A stretch of DNA of 46,350 bases, from positions 1 through 46,350 of the IMG/VR virus record IMGVR_UViG_3300020147_000006. The stretch is one strand, 5' to 3'. The notes beneath the pieces were generated by a model. That model was not told the origin of the DNA. It did not search any database and saw nothing but the letters and a program-made list of their open reading frames with translations. Positions within the stretch are counted from its first letter, which is position 1. Each line of letters starts with the position of its first letter. Below, piece after piece: positions 35,988-41,984 of the stretch. The DNA is from a virus. The position numbers and the translations under genes are program-made.

Positions 35988-36488
35988 ATGGTCGATTTCG
36001 GCGCCATCCTCGAACGTCCAAGGTGGGCATTAGCGCGTTCTCGCGCTAATGAACTCGCCGCGTCGTATTCTTCTCCGCCAATACCCGTCAAAGAAATCGC
36101 AGAAAGCAACGGCGTGGATGTCGTGTTCGCGCGATTTCGGCACTTAGATGATGTCGTTGCAGGGTTTTGCGATTTCGAGGCTCACAAACTGTATGTCAAC
36201 GCCGGAGATGGTATGGCTCGGCAGCGTTTCACAATCGCTCATGAGCTAGGCCACTGGGTTTTGCATAGGGAGTACTTCCTCGCCCACCCGGAATCCTATC
36301 CTGTCCTGCCTCGCTTCGAAAAGCCTGACAAGGACAATTATATGGAGAAGGAGGCGAATAGCTTCGCCGCCCATATACTTGTCCCAGAACGGCTTTTGAC
36401 GCCTGTTAGGCGCTACCCCGTTTCGAAGTTGGCTCAACTGTTTCTAGTGTCGCGTGAAATGATGGAGCATCGTTTGAAATATGCCTGA
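35988..36488 (+). CDS. ImmA/IrrE-family metallopeptidase (transposon cargo)
   Basis: 166 aa. Zinc-peptidase motif HELGH in FTIAHELGHWVLHRE, with the third ligand likely in EKEANSFAAHILVP. The preceding VDVVFARFRHLDDVVAGFCD and LYVNAGDGMARQRF segments are typical of COG2856 (ImmA/IrrE) proteins, which cleave XRE-type repressors or regulators in mobile elements and phages. No XRE partner lies beside it, but the phage's own XRE repressor is a possible target (inference). It overlaps the next gene by 8 nt. Confidence 0.8.
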   Translation: MVDFGAILERPRWALARSRANELAASYSSPPIPVKEIAESNGVDVVFARFRHLDDVVAGFCDFEAHKLYVNAGDGMARQRFTIAHELGHWVLHREYFLAHPESYPVLPRFEKPDKDNYMEKEANSFAAHILVPERLLTPVRRYPVSKLAQLFLVSREMMEHRLKYA

Positions 36489-36924
36489 CGATAATGGTCA
36501 GGCTGACCAACCAAAGCCCAAGAAAGCGGCCGGAAACAAGCGGCGCCCCACATTAACTGAGGCGAAGCTTTCCGTCGAAACCGTTGAGGTAACCCAACAA
36601 GGCGGAGAGAAAGAATATGAAGATGACTTCTCGGCCAAATCTGTAACCGCAGAAGCCGAATATACTCATCTCACGGGGCTCCAAGACCACTATAAGCACA
36701 AACGCTATTGGTCTTGGTTCCTGATGGGGCTAATGACGGCTATGATTATCTTTCAGACTCTTGTGATTTACAAAGTTGGCGTTAAGTCCTGGGATTACAC
36801 TGAATACAAGTGGCTTTTACCGGCGTTGCTGGTGCAAAATCTCGCCCAAATCGTCGGGCTCGCCGTGTTTGTCGTAAAATCCCTATTTGCGAATTTGGAT
36901 CGACAAGGAAAAGCAAACTCCTAA
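36481..36924 (+). CDS. two-span membrane protein (transposon cargo), 147 aa
   Basis: 147 aa. A charged N-terminal half (about 1-75, rich in Lys/Glu/Pro) precedes two transmembrane helices (YWSWFLMGLMTAMIIFQTLV and WLLPALLVQNLAQIVGLAVF) and a short basic tail. Both ends are predicted in the cytoplasm. It is translationally coupled to the ImmA-like gene upstream and to the small protein downstream (TAATG), suggesting a three-gene unit. It might be an effector or the membrane sensor of the peptidase; no family recognised. Confidence 0.65.
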   Translation: MPDDNGQADQPKPKKAAGNKRRPTLTEAKLSVETVEVTQQGGEKEYEDDFSAKSVTAEAEYTHLTGLQDHYKHKRYWSWFLMGLMTAMIIFQTLVIYKVGVKSWDYTEYKWLLPALLVQNLAQIVGLAVFVVKSLFANLDRQGKANS

Positions 36925-37103
36925 TGCCCAAGCGCAAAGCCCCACCTGAGAAGCCCAAGGACCAGTTCAAGCGGTTCGTAGAGACGGCGAAGAAGCACGA
37001 GGTTGACGAGACCGGCGCTCCTCTGGAGGAGGCATTTAAGAAAGTCCGGGCTCCTCGGCCAAATGCTCCGCGAGGTGTCGCATCAGGCCGCGGGTCGCGT
37101 TGA
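36924..37103 (+). CDS. small charged protein (transposon cargo), 59 aa
   Basis: 59 aa. MPKRKAPPEKPKDQFKRFVE, TAKKHEVDETGAPLEEAFKK: basic N-terminus, then a helical part with the pattern FVETAKKHEVDET. Small proteins of this pattern occur widely on mobile elements; their role is unknown to me. The start overlaps the preceding stop (TAATG). The last 68 nt are antisense to the end of the HEPN gene. Confidence 0.55.
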   Translation: MPKRKAPPEKPKDQFKRFVETAKKHEVDETGAPLEEAFKKVRAPRPNAPRGVASGRGSR

Positions 37104-37884
37104 AAATATCGCGGGCCTTATCGGGGGGGACTATCGCGTCTATGTGAGCGAACCTGTTCCGCCACGCAAGCTTTACAGCATGCATGTGAGCGGATACCCC
37201 CGCATAAAAATCGACTTCACCCTTGATGGTGCGGTCCTTGTGTTCTTTCTTTAACTCGCTGTCGATCGCTTTCAACACAGGGTCCCAGTTTGGCCTTGGG
37301 TCGTTAGGCAGAAACCGCTTACCCAAAATCTGTAATGGCACCTCAAGAGCTCTCATCAGGTGAAATGCACTGGCGGTATAGCGCTCGAGCCCTAGGCACT
37401 TCCCTGCCTCTTCAAGGTCAGCTACGGCTCTTGGGAACGCCTTCACTACCTCATCCCCGAATAGCGGGACGGCGTTGTTGTAGTATGCTCCGTCGTCCTC
37501 TGACAGGATCAGGATGGAGCGGTCTTGAAGATCCTCTCTGATCCGTTCTGTCAGTTCGTCAAAGCGGTATGGGAAGTCCCCAGCCTCGAAGTCGTTCCGG
37601 CAAAGGTCGATAAAGCGATCCAAATGCCGTACGGCGCTCTTTGCTTTCAGTTGCTCACAGTAAGCTCGCAGCTCGCCCAAATTCCCGCTGAGCGTGAGTC
37701 GCAGTTCAGCTCCGAATATCTTTTTTTCGCCTTTGAACGATTGGGCTAGGTTTCTGGCCTTCTCCAAGAGCTGAGCGTACTCGTAGAAGCTTCCTGCGTT
37801 GTATTCCAGCATGTCCCACAGGCTCACGAGCCCGCGTTTAGGCCATTCCCGCTGCGCCGGGCAGTGCGCTAGCTTATTGGGCAT
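37036..37884 (-). CDS. HEPN-type protein with RNxxxH motif (transposon cargo)
   Basis: 282 aa from ATG 37884; a longer frame would leave the element and is rejected. A helical protein with ASAFHLMRALEVPLQILGKR in the middle and AWRNRFAHIDAIVPPDKARD near the C-terminus: RNRFAH fits the RNxxxH active site of HEPN ribonucleases used in toxin-antitoxin, abortive-infection and other defence systems. The C-terminal FNATRGLMRHLAEHLAE completes the helical bundle. It runs against the other cargo genes but in the direction of the phage late operon, and its start lies 2 nt after the stop of the truncated phage gene. Confidence 0.7.
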   Translation of the reverse strand: MPNKLAHCPAQREWPKRGLVSLWDMLEYNAGSFYEYAQLLEKARNLAQSFKGEKKIFGAELRLTLSGNLGELRAYCEQLKAKSAVRHLDRFIDLCRNDFEAGDFPYRFDELTERIREDLQDRSILILSEDDGAYYNNAVPLFGDEVVKAFPRAVADLEEAGKCLGLERYTASAFHLMRALEVPLQILGKRFLPNDPRPNWDPVLKAIDSELKKEHKDRTIKGEVDFYAGVSAHMHAVKLAWRNRFAHIDAIVPPDKARDIFNATRGLMRHLAEHLAEEPGLS

Positions 37885-37895
37885 GGCTACACCCC

Positions 37896-37925
37896 CGCCA
37901 TGGGTTTGGCAAGTATAACATCGCC
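37896..37925 (-). repeat. IS1595 right terminal inverted repeat
   Basis: 30 bp, inverted copy of the left end with one mismatch. It ends at the target duplication. Confidence 0.9.
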
Positions 37926-37933
37926 CGGAATCA
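37926..37933. repeat. 8-bp target site duplication, right copy
   Basis: CGGAATCA, same as 34834-34841. Confidence 0.85.
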
Positions 37934-38020
37934 TGTAACGGCCCGCGCCGTTCCGGCCACGCAAGAGGAACCACGTTCCATCTTTGGGCGGCGGAAGTAT
38001 TTCAACTGATTTGTATGCGC

Positions 38021-38191
38021 TCATTTCCGCTTTCCCTTCCGATCCGCATCAAACACCAGTCTGCGAATTGCATCTGCACGGCTCAATGGCGGGTCCTCGC
38101 GCTCCCTGAGCCTGTCCACGGCGTCGAGAAACCGCTGGTCGACGCGGATGACGAGGTTTTTATCGTACTTGATGGGCGCACTGTTGCTCAT
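38021..38191 (-). CDS. ribbon-helix-helix (CopG/Arc-like) DNA-binding protein
   Basis: 56 aa: IKYDKNLVIRVDQRFLDAVD forms the beta strand and first helix; LSRADAIRRLVFDADRKG the second helix, with the SRADAIRRL turn typical of RHH repressors. The C-terminus is basic. It is the first gene of the leftward arm that leads to packaging and head genes. Predicted transcription starts within a few bases of its ATG, so the mRNA may be leaderless. It probably binds the repeats in the divergent promoter region beside it and regulates itself. Confidence 0.75.
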   Translation of the reverse strand: MSNSAPIKYDKNLVIRVDQRFLDAVDRLREREDPPLSRADAIRRLVFDADRKGKRK

Positions 38192-38199
38192 GCGCCATG

Positions 38200-38265
38200 C
38201 ATATACGGCGTAATTGCCGGTGTCAAATCTTTTGTATTGACCGCGTATATACGGCGTGATACTTT
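38200..38265. promoter_or_regulatory. divergent promoter pair with repeated operator
   Basis: Rightward: TTGACC (38237-38242), 17 bp, TACTTT (38260-38265). Leftward on the minus strand: TTGACA (38226-38221), 15 bp, TATATG (38205-38200). An 11-bp direct repeat ATATACGGCGT occurs at 38201-38211, overlapping the leftward -10, and at 38247-38257, inside the rightward spacer; the second lies in a CGTATATACG palindrome. Binding of the adjacent RHH protein here would control both directions. Confidence 0.6.
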
Positions 38266-38275
38266 ACATGAAGTT

Positions 38276-38307
38276 GAGGGCGGAAACCGCTGACACGGCC
38301 CGCCCTC
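38276..38307 (+). repeat. 5'-leader hairpin of the membrane-protein gene
   Basis: GAGGGCGG (38276-38283) pairs with CCGCCCTC (38300-38307) in the transcript ahead of the ATG at 38348. No T-run. It could affect translation or stability. Confidence 0.4.
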
Positions 38308-38347
38308 GATGTCTCAACCCACTTCTGCGAAGAAAAGGATTTTCGAC

Positions 38348-39247
38348 ATGAAATATGTAGCACCTCTCTCTGCCCTTGTCATCGCGTGCGCTCTGCTCGG
38401 CCTGCAAGTTGTAGGCGGACTGGAGCACACGGAGGGCGGCTCGCTCTACACGCGGGCCTCGATGATTGCCGCCATGATGACGCTAGCTGTCCTGCCGGTG
38501 TTCATCGAGGCGGCGCGGCGCTCCGGGCATGGCTGGATTGCTCTGGCCCTGGGCGTCTCGTTCGTCGCCTTCCTCGCCTATTCGCTTCCCGCTACCACCG
38601 GGCGCACGGGCGAGATCAAGGAAACCAGCGCGGCGGCCGCGGGCAAGGTCCTCGAGGACAAAGCGCGGATCCAGGCCGACTACGATGCCACGAAAAAGCT
38701 CGTTGACGAGTCGAACGCGTGGCAGCCCAAGGCCTGCGCCGGCGGCCGCGGCAAGGACTGCCGGTCAGCGACGTTCATCCTGAACCAGCGGCAGGCCTCT
38801 CTCGAGAAGCTCGGCAAGCAGCTCGAGGCGTTTCAGGCTCCGCCGCCTGGGGACCTCGGCTCCGACCTTTGGGCCTGGGCTCTGTCCGGGCTCGGGGTCA
38901 CGGCGGCGACGGTGCGGAAGGTGTCCGTGCTGGCGTTCGCCATCGGGCTCGACTTCGTGATCTGGTCACTGGTGGCGTTCACCACGCATTCGTGGCCGCG
39001 TTCGATCACGGAAACGGCTCCGGGCACCATCACCGACGACGAGATCAAAGAGTTGAAGCGCGTCGTCGGAAACGATCCCCTCCCGCCTACGAAGGCGATC
39101 GTTCCTGACCCGAAGGGATCGAACATCATCCCGTGGGCAAAGGCGTTTGAACGGGAGCATTCTCGCAAGCCCCGTTTGGACGAGGCGCTCGCGGCCTACC
39201 CTGAAGTGGCTCGGACAACGTGCTGGCGACGGCTCAAGGCCGCCTAA
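38348..39247 (+). CDS. multi-span membrane protein with periplasmic coiled coil, 299 aa
   Basis: 299 aa from ATG 38348, chosen because AAGGA (38335-38339) precedes it; an earlier ATG at 38309 lacks a ribosome site. Two to three N-terminal spans (PLSALVIACALLGLQVVGGL, ASMIAAMMTLAVLPVFIEAA), a coiled-coil domain with a Cys pair (CAGGRGKDC), further spans (VSVLAFAIGLDFVIWSLVAF) and a cytoplasmic tail with a helix-turn-helix-like end. The architecture parallels the 350-aa protein at 41985-43037. Possibly involved in sensing or exclusion at the cell envelope (inference). Confidence 0.7.
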   Translation: MKYVAPLSALVIACALLGLQVVGGLEHTEGGSLYTRASMIAAMMTLAVLPVFIEAARRSGHGWIALALGVSFVAFLAYSLPATTGRTGEIKETSAAAAGKVLEDKARIQADYDATKKLVDESNAWQPKACAGGRGKDCRSATFILNQRQASLEKLGKQLEAFQAPPPGDLGSDLWAWALSGLGVTAATVRKVSVLAFAIGLDFVIWSLVAFTTHSWPRSITETAPGTITDDEIKELKRVVGNDPLPPTKAIVPDPKGSNIIPWAKAFEREHSRKPRLDEALAAYPEVARTTCWRRLKAA

Positions 39248-39271
39248 GGCGGCGTTAGGCGCTCAAAACCT

Positions 39272-39303
39272 AAACCCCGGAGGTTATCCCTCCGGGGTTT
39301 TTT
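39272..39303. terminator. bidirectional intrinsic terminator
   Basis: Stem AACCCCGGAGG / CCTCCGGGGTT with a 5-nt loop (TTATC), followed by TTTTTT on the plus strand; on the minus strand the stem is followed by a T-rich run as well. It separates two convergent genes (membrane protein and NusG-like). Confidence 0.9.
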
Positions 39304-39329
39304 CATTCCGTCTCAGTACCAAGGCAGTG

Positions 39330-39833
39330 TCACGCCGCTTCCAGGTCTTCCAGCGGAATTTCGACAGGCCGCTCCGTCCCGAGCATTGGGATGATGATCC
39401 GGGCCGCGCACCCGTTGATGCTGTCGATGGGCACGATCCAGTGTTGCAGCGGGCCACGCATGATCTCCACCTTATCGCCTGCCACGAACGCTTTGTGAAC
39501 CCGGCTGGAGCGCGTTGGAACCGAGCCGCCCGACATGCGCGCGAGGCGCTGGATGGCGTCTTCCGAGATCATGGCGGGTCGGCCGTCGAATCCGACCACG
39601 CCCTGCACCAGCCCGCGTTCCCGATAGGCGCGGATCACGTCCCAGGGGTCAGCCCCCGACGCGAACACGTACCGGGGCAGCATCGGGTAGTTGTGCGGGA
39701 CCTTCCGCTGCCGGCCCACGCGCTTCCATTTGACCTCGGTGGGAGTGAAGGCGCGCATCCCGCGGCGTTTCAGTATCTCCTCCACCGCAAATTCTCTCTG
39801 CGGGGCGGTCCGAAGGGCGTACCAGCTTGTCAT
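39330..39833 (-). CDS. NusG-like transcription antitermination factor
   Basis: 167 aa. The N-terminal NGN domain (MTSWYALRTAPQREFAVEEI, FTPTEVKWKRVGRQRKVPHN) and a C-terminal KOW-like strand set (FVAGDKVEIMRGPLQHWIVP) match the NusG/RfaH family. NusG paralogues encoded on mobile elements often let RNA polymerase read through terminators of one long operon. Here it would suit expression of the very long late arm. ATG 39833 has GAGGA upstream. It ends before a strong terminator. Confidence 0.8.
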   Translation of the reverse strand: MTSWYALRTAPQREFAVEEILKRRGMRAFTPTEVKWKRVGRQRKVPHNYPMLPRYVFASGADPWDVIRAYRERGLVQGVVGFDGRPAMISEDAIQRLARMSGGSVPTRSSRVHKAFVAGDKVEIMRGPLQHWIVPIDSINGCAARIIIPMLGTERPVEIPLEDLEAA

Positions 39834-39957
39834 TTTCGATCATCCTCAGAATGGTACGCGCGGACAGTGTGGAGATGCGGATTTTTTCGTGACCGAGGGC
39901 GTCGGCATATTTGAGCGCGCGGCGGATTTCGTGCTCGTGGTAGGGCATCGTTCTCAT
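39649..39957 (-). CDS. hypothetical protein overlapping nusG-like gene, 102 aa
   Basis: ATG 39957 overlaps the previous stop (ATGA). The first about 55 residues look like a real helical protein (MRTMPYHEHEIRRALKYADA, LGHEKIRISTLSARTILRMI). The remaining 185 nt run through the NusG-like gene in another frame and become Arg/Gly/Ala-rich. The functional product may be just the N-terminal part. Confidence 0.5.
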   Translation of the reverse strand: MRTMPYHEHEIRRALKYADALGHEKIRISTLSARTILRMIENDKLVRPSDRPAERICGGGDTETPRDARLHSHRGQMEARGPAAEGPAQLPDAAPVRVRVGG

Positions 39958-40139
39958 CTGTCCCTCTCCACCAACGCCTGCACGCACTGGGCTGCGATTG
40001 CGACCGGACAGGACTCGTCTCTTGCGATGACGTCGGCGATGGCCTGGCGCTCGAGATCGCAGGCGAGCTCCGTCGGCGTTTCGATGACCTGCATGTCGCC
40101 GGAGGCCAGCAGGACCATGAGTATCCAGCCCTCTGTCAT
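39954..40139 (-). CDS. hypothetical protein, 61 aa
   Basis: 61 aa beginning MTEGWILMVLLASGDMQVIE, with two cysteines (ELACDLERQAI, ESCPVAIAAQC). The N-terminus is mildly hydrophobic but ends in charged residues, so it is more likely a small soluble domain than an exported one. Overlaps neighbours by ATGA at both ends. No family recognised. Confidence 0.6.
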   Translation of the reverse strand: MTEGWILMVLLASGDMQVIETPTELACDLERQAIADVIARDESCPVAIAAQCVQALVERDR

Positions 40140-40321
40140 CCTGGGACCCCTTCGGTTGATAGAGTTGCACTTAGGAATTTATCGAGCGGCCACTCTTGGA
40201 TGAACCAGCCTTCGGGAACCAGGGACGCGACGTGACTGTCCGTCTTCCCGCGCTCGGCTAGGTCTCGGCTGGAGTAGACGCCGACGACTTCCAAATAGTG
40301 GAGCAGGACGTAGCAGGTCAT
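40136..40321 (-). CDS. hypothetical protein, 61 aa
   Basis: 61 aa: YVLLHYLEVVGVYSSRDLAE looks like a beta-alpha start, with VASLVPEGWFIQEWPLDKFL at the C-terminus. A pattern of small phage orphan proteins. ATG 40321 overlaps the stop of the basic 48-aa gene (ATGA). Function unknown. Confidence 0.6.
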   Translation of the reverse strand: MTCYVLLHYLEVVGVYSSRDLAERGKTDSHVASLVPEGWFIQEWPLDKFLSATLSTEGVPG

Positions 40322-40464
40322 CCCGGCGCCCTCCGCGTGACCCTGGTCTTGCGAGACTTTTTCTGTCTGATCTTGGCGCTGGCATCGAGGCCGTAGCCGG
40401 CGATCCGTTCGGGCTTGCCGTCTTTGATGCGAAAGCCCTTGAGCTTGATGCGGTGGCCGGTCAT
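40318..40464 (-). CDS. small basic protein, 48 aa
   Basis: 48 aa: MTGHRIKLKGFRIKDGKPER, IAGYGLDASAKIRQKKSRKT then RVTRRAPG. Very basic, with the DASAKIRQKKSRKTRV end that recurs in small proteins of alphaproteobacterial phages. ATG overlaps the GcrA stop (ATGA). Possible nucleic-acid binding; unproven. Confidence 0.6.
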   Translation of the reverse strand: MTGHRIKLKGFRIKDGKPERIAGYGLDASAKIRQKKSRKTRVTRRAPG

Positions 40465-41027
40465 CACAGCAACTCCAGTTCGCGGAAATTCCTGGCTTGT
40501 GGAACGCGCTGTTCGAAACTCCCCGTGACGCCTCGGTCTTTCCGACCGGGATGCCCTTTAGGACTGCCTAACCGCACCGGAACCCCGTTGAACGCCTTGC
40601 CGTGGTGGCCTGGGCAGTACGGAGAACCCGGAAGTTTCTTGCAGCCGCAAAAGCCGAAGTCGGCGCTCTTCGGATCCCCGTATGGATAGCGGCACTGGTT
40701 GTCTTCAAGGTCGATCAGCTTGAAGAGTTTGGCGGGGCGCTCGGGCTCGGGCGGGAGAGGTTCGCCAGAAAACGTCGGCGCGAAAGGCTTCTTGTCGGAG
40801 CGCACGTGGAAATATTTCGGCTTGCGTTCCTTCTGGCGGGCTGCCTTCACGTCCCGCTTGCGCCGGATCATCCGCTGCGCGACCCGATGGCCGCCGAGCC
40901 CCATGCGATGCAGCTTGCCGATCACAGCGTTGCGGGTCACGCCGCCCAAGCGCGCCGCGATCAAGCTGCAGCTCAGCCCGTCCGACCAGTGCTTTTTCAG
41001 AAGTTCAACGCGATCGTCATTCCACAT
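40464..41027 (-). CDS. gcrA: GcrA-family cell-cycle regulator
   Basis: 187 aa. The N-terminal domain MWNDDRVELLKKHWSDGLSC, SLIAARLGGVTRNAVIGKLH is the GcrA DNA-binding helix set; the C-terminal QCRYPYGDP, FCGCKKLPGSPYCPGHH is the conserved part that contacts sigma-70. The middle linker is shorter or diverged from host GcrA. GcrA activates promoters carrying CcrM-methylated GANTC sites, so a phage copy could redirect the host cell-cycle programme or time phage promoters. G-rich ribosome site before ATG 41027. Confidence 0.88.
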   Translation of the reverse strand: MWNDDRVELLKKHWSDGLSCSLIAARLGGVTRNAVIGKLHRMGLGGHRVAQRMIRRKRDVKAARQKERKPKYFHVRSDKKPFAPTFSGEPLPPEPERPAKLFKLIDLEDNQCRYPYGDPKSADFGFCGCKKLPGSPYCPGHHGKAFNGVPVRLGSPKGHPGRKDRGVTGSFEQRVPQARNFRELELL

Positions 41028-41029
41028 CG

Positions 41030-41821
41030 TCAGCCCCCGCTGGTTGCTTCGCCGGTCATGCGCTCGGATCGTTCCGTCAATTTCGGAAGTTGCTTGATGT
41101 GCGGCAGCGGGCTGTCGTCTTTCGGCCAGCGACTGCCAATGGTCATGATCTCGCCAGCGGCGATCGCGCGCTGCTCGAGGTCGTCACGGCCAAGCTTTCG
41201 GAGATGGACCATCCAATGGTCCCACTGGCAGTCGTTCGAATGGATTTCGAAGGTCGGGACTGCCTCCCGCACTTCACTTTTCAAACCAGATTTTGAATCT
41301 TCGCGCGCACGCGCGTTGGTGGTTCTAGATGGTGGTTCTAAAGTGGTGTTTCGTGGCTCACCAATTGAGCCTCTTATTTTTCCGGGTGAGCCCCTTAATT
41401 CGTCCGGTGAGCCGCTTCCGTCGCTAAGGGGCTCACTCTGAGCCCCTTCTTTTCCACAATCATCCACAGCTGATTTTTGGACGATCACGAACCGATCTGC
41501 AGCCTCTTCGTCGCGCTGGATCTCGTCGTAGCCATCGTGCAGACGCATCAGCATCCGCAGGTTGAATTCGTACTGCGTCGTGGAGCGGGGGCCCTTGCCG
41601 CCTTCCTCGATCACCGTCAGCAGCCCGACCTCGCGGAAGCCAGCCAGGATGCGCTTCACCGTGGCGAGCGAGGCCTGCGCGTGCTTGGCGAGCGTGTCGC
41701 GCGCCGGGTGGATCGAGCCGCCCTCGTCGTTGGCGTAATCGGCCAGCTTGAGTGCTATCAGCAACGTGCTTTGCGACGGCCAGGGAATATCCCAAACAAT
41801 CGACATCAGGCGGATGCTCAT
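41030..41821 (-). CDS. replication initiation protein (O-like, wHTH)
   Basis: 263 aa. The N-terminal winged helix (PSQSTLLIALKLADYANDEG, GSIHPARDTLAKHAQASLAT, VKRILAGFREVGLLTVIEEG) is typical of phage replication proteins of the lambda O/helix-turn-helix replication class. A charged low-complexity middle (Ser/Gly/Pro/Arg) is encoded by the iteron DNA, as lambda O encodes its own origin. The C-terminal part (WDHWMVHLRKLGRDDLEQRA) may contact the helicase. No helicase or loader gene was found, so host DnaB is likely recruited. The ATG overlaps a short leader frame. Confidence 0.8.
   Translation of the reverse strand: MSIRLMSIVWDIPWPSQSTLLIALKLADYANDEGGSIHPARDTLAKHAQASLATVKRILAGFREVGLLTVIEEGGKGPRSTTQYEFNLRMLMRLHDGYDEIQRDEEAADRFVIVQKSAVDDCGKEGAQSEPLSDGSGSPDELRGSPGKIRGSIGEPRNTTLEPPSRTTNARAREDSKSGLKSEVREAVPTFEIHSNDCQWDHWMVHLRKLGRDDLEQRAIAAGEIMTIGSRWPKDDSPLPHIKQLPKLTERSERMTGEATSGG
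41354..41449. other. iteron array of the putative replication origin
   Basis: Copies related to TGAGCCCCTTA at 41366-41376 (T variant), 41387-41397, 41408-41418 and 41439-41449, with an inverted copy at 41425-41435 and a partial inverted one near 41355-41360. The first three are spaced 21 bp apart, two helical turns. They lie within the initiator gene, next to AT-rich stretches and DnaA boxes, as in lambdoid origins. Confidence 0.65.
41450..41468. other. two DnaA boxes at the origin
   Basis: TTTTCCACA (41450-41458) and TCATCCACA (41460-41468), each one mismatch from TTATCCACA, in the same orientation 10 bp apart. Directly beside the iterons. Confidence 0.6.
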
Positions 41822-41889
41822 GCGTGCACCCCAGCCTTGATTTCGTCACGCGCTGCATTTAGATTCTGCACTGTCAACCTCATTCGCAT
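41818..41889 (-). CDS. possible 23-aa leader peptide before the replication gene
   Basis: MRMRLTVQNLNAARDEIKAG plus VHA, whose TGA overlaps the replication-protein ATG (ATGA). It may couple translation. Too short for certainty. Confidence 0.25.
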   Translation of the reverse strand: MRMRLTVQNLNAARDEIKAGVHA

Positions 41890-41946
41890 GGCTGTGGATT
41901 GGTTGGGTGTAACGAGTTCATTCAGCTCTTCCCCCGGTGAGCTGCA

Positions 41947-41982
41947 GCGGGCCCTTCCACAACGAAGGGCCCGCCATTTTTT
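41947..41982 (+). terminator. intrinsic terminator in plus orientation
   Basis: GCGGGCCCTTC (41947-41957), loop CACAAC, GAAGGGCCCGC (41964-41974), then CA and TTTTTT (41977-41982). The 11-bp stem plus T-run is a strong terminator for rightward transcription, although the genes on both sides run leftward. It could block antisense transcripts or act as an mRNA-stabilising stem in the leftward message. Confidence 0.65.
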
Positions 41983-41984
41983 GC

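Larger units (their letters stand above)
34842..37925 (+). mobile_element. IS1595-family transposon with four cargo genes, 3,084 bp
   Basis: Bounded by 30-bp terminal inverted repeats that differ at one position (both begin GGCGAT and share TTATACTTGCCAAACCC) and by the target duplication CGGAATCA. Contents: DDE transposase with zinc ribbon (+), then an ImmA/IrrE-like metallopeptidase, a two-span membrane protein and a small charged protein (+), and a HEPN-type protein (-). Restoring the interrupted phage gene by removal confirms the ends. The cargo is more AT-rich than the surrounding phage. IS1595 members with passenger genes are known; this cargo combination is not one I recognise. Confidence 0.92.
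37887..38024 (-). pseudogene. 5' part of the split gene, fused to the transposon end
   Basis: ATG 38024 overlaps the RHH stop (ATGA). 33 phage codons (MSAYKSVEILPPPKDGTWFL, LRGRNGAGRYMIP) are followed by 12 codons from the inverted repeat (GDVILAKPMAGV) and TAG at 37889-37887. The natural continuation is at 34833-34702. The shortened product may be nonfunctional, but its translation would deliver ribosomes to the HEPN start 2 nt further on. Confidence 0.85.

Noticed and set aside
34842-37925. A composite transposon made of two insertion sequences
   Set aside because: Only one transposase and one pair of inverted repeats with one target duplication are present.
37885-37974. 30-residue N-terminal extension of the HEPN protein
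   Set aside because: It crosses the right inverted repeat and target duplication into phage sequence, so it cannot be part of the mobile gene.
41354-41449. A repeat merely reflecting a peptide repeat in the initiator
   Set aside because: The copies occur in both orientations and in different frames, so selection is on DNA, not protein.
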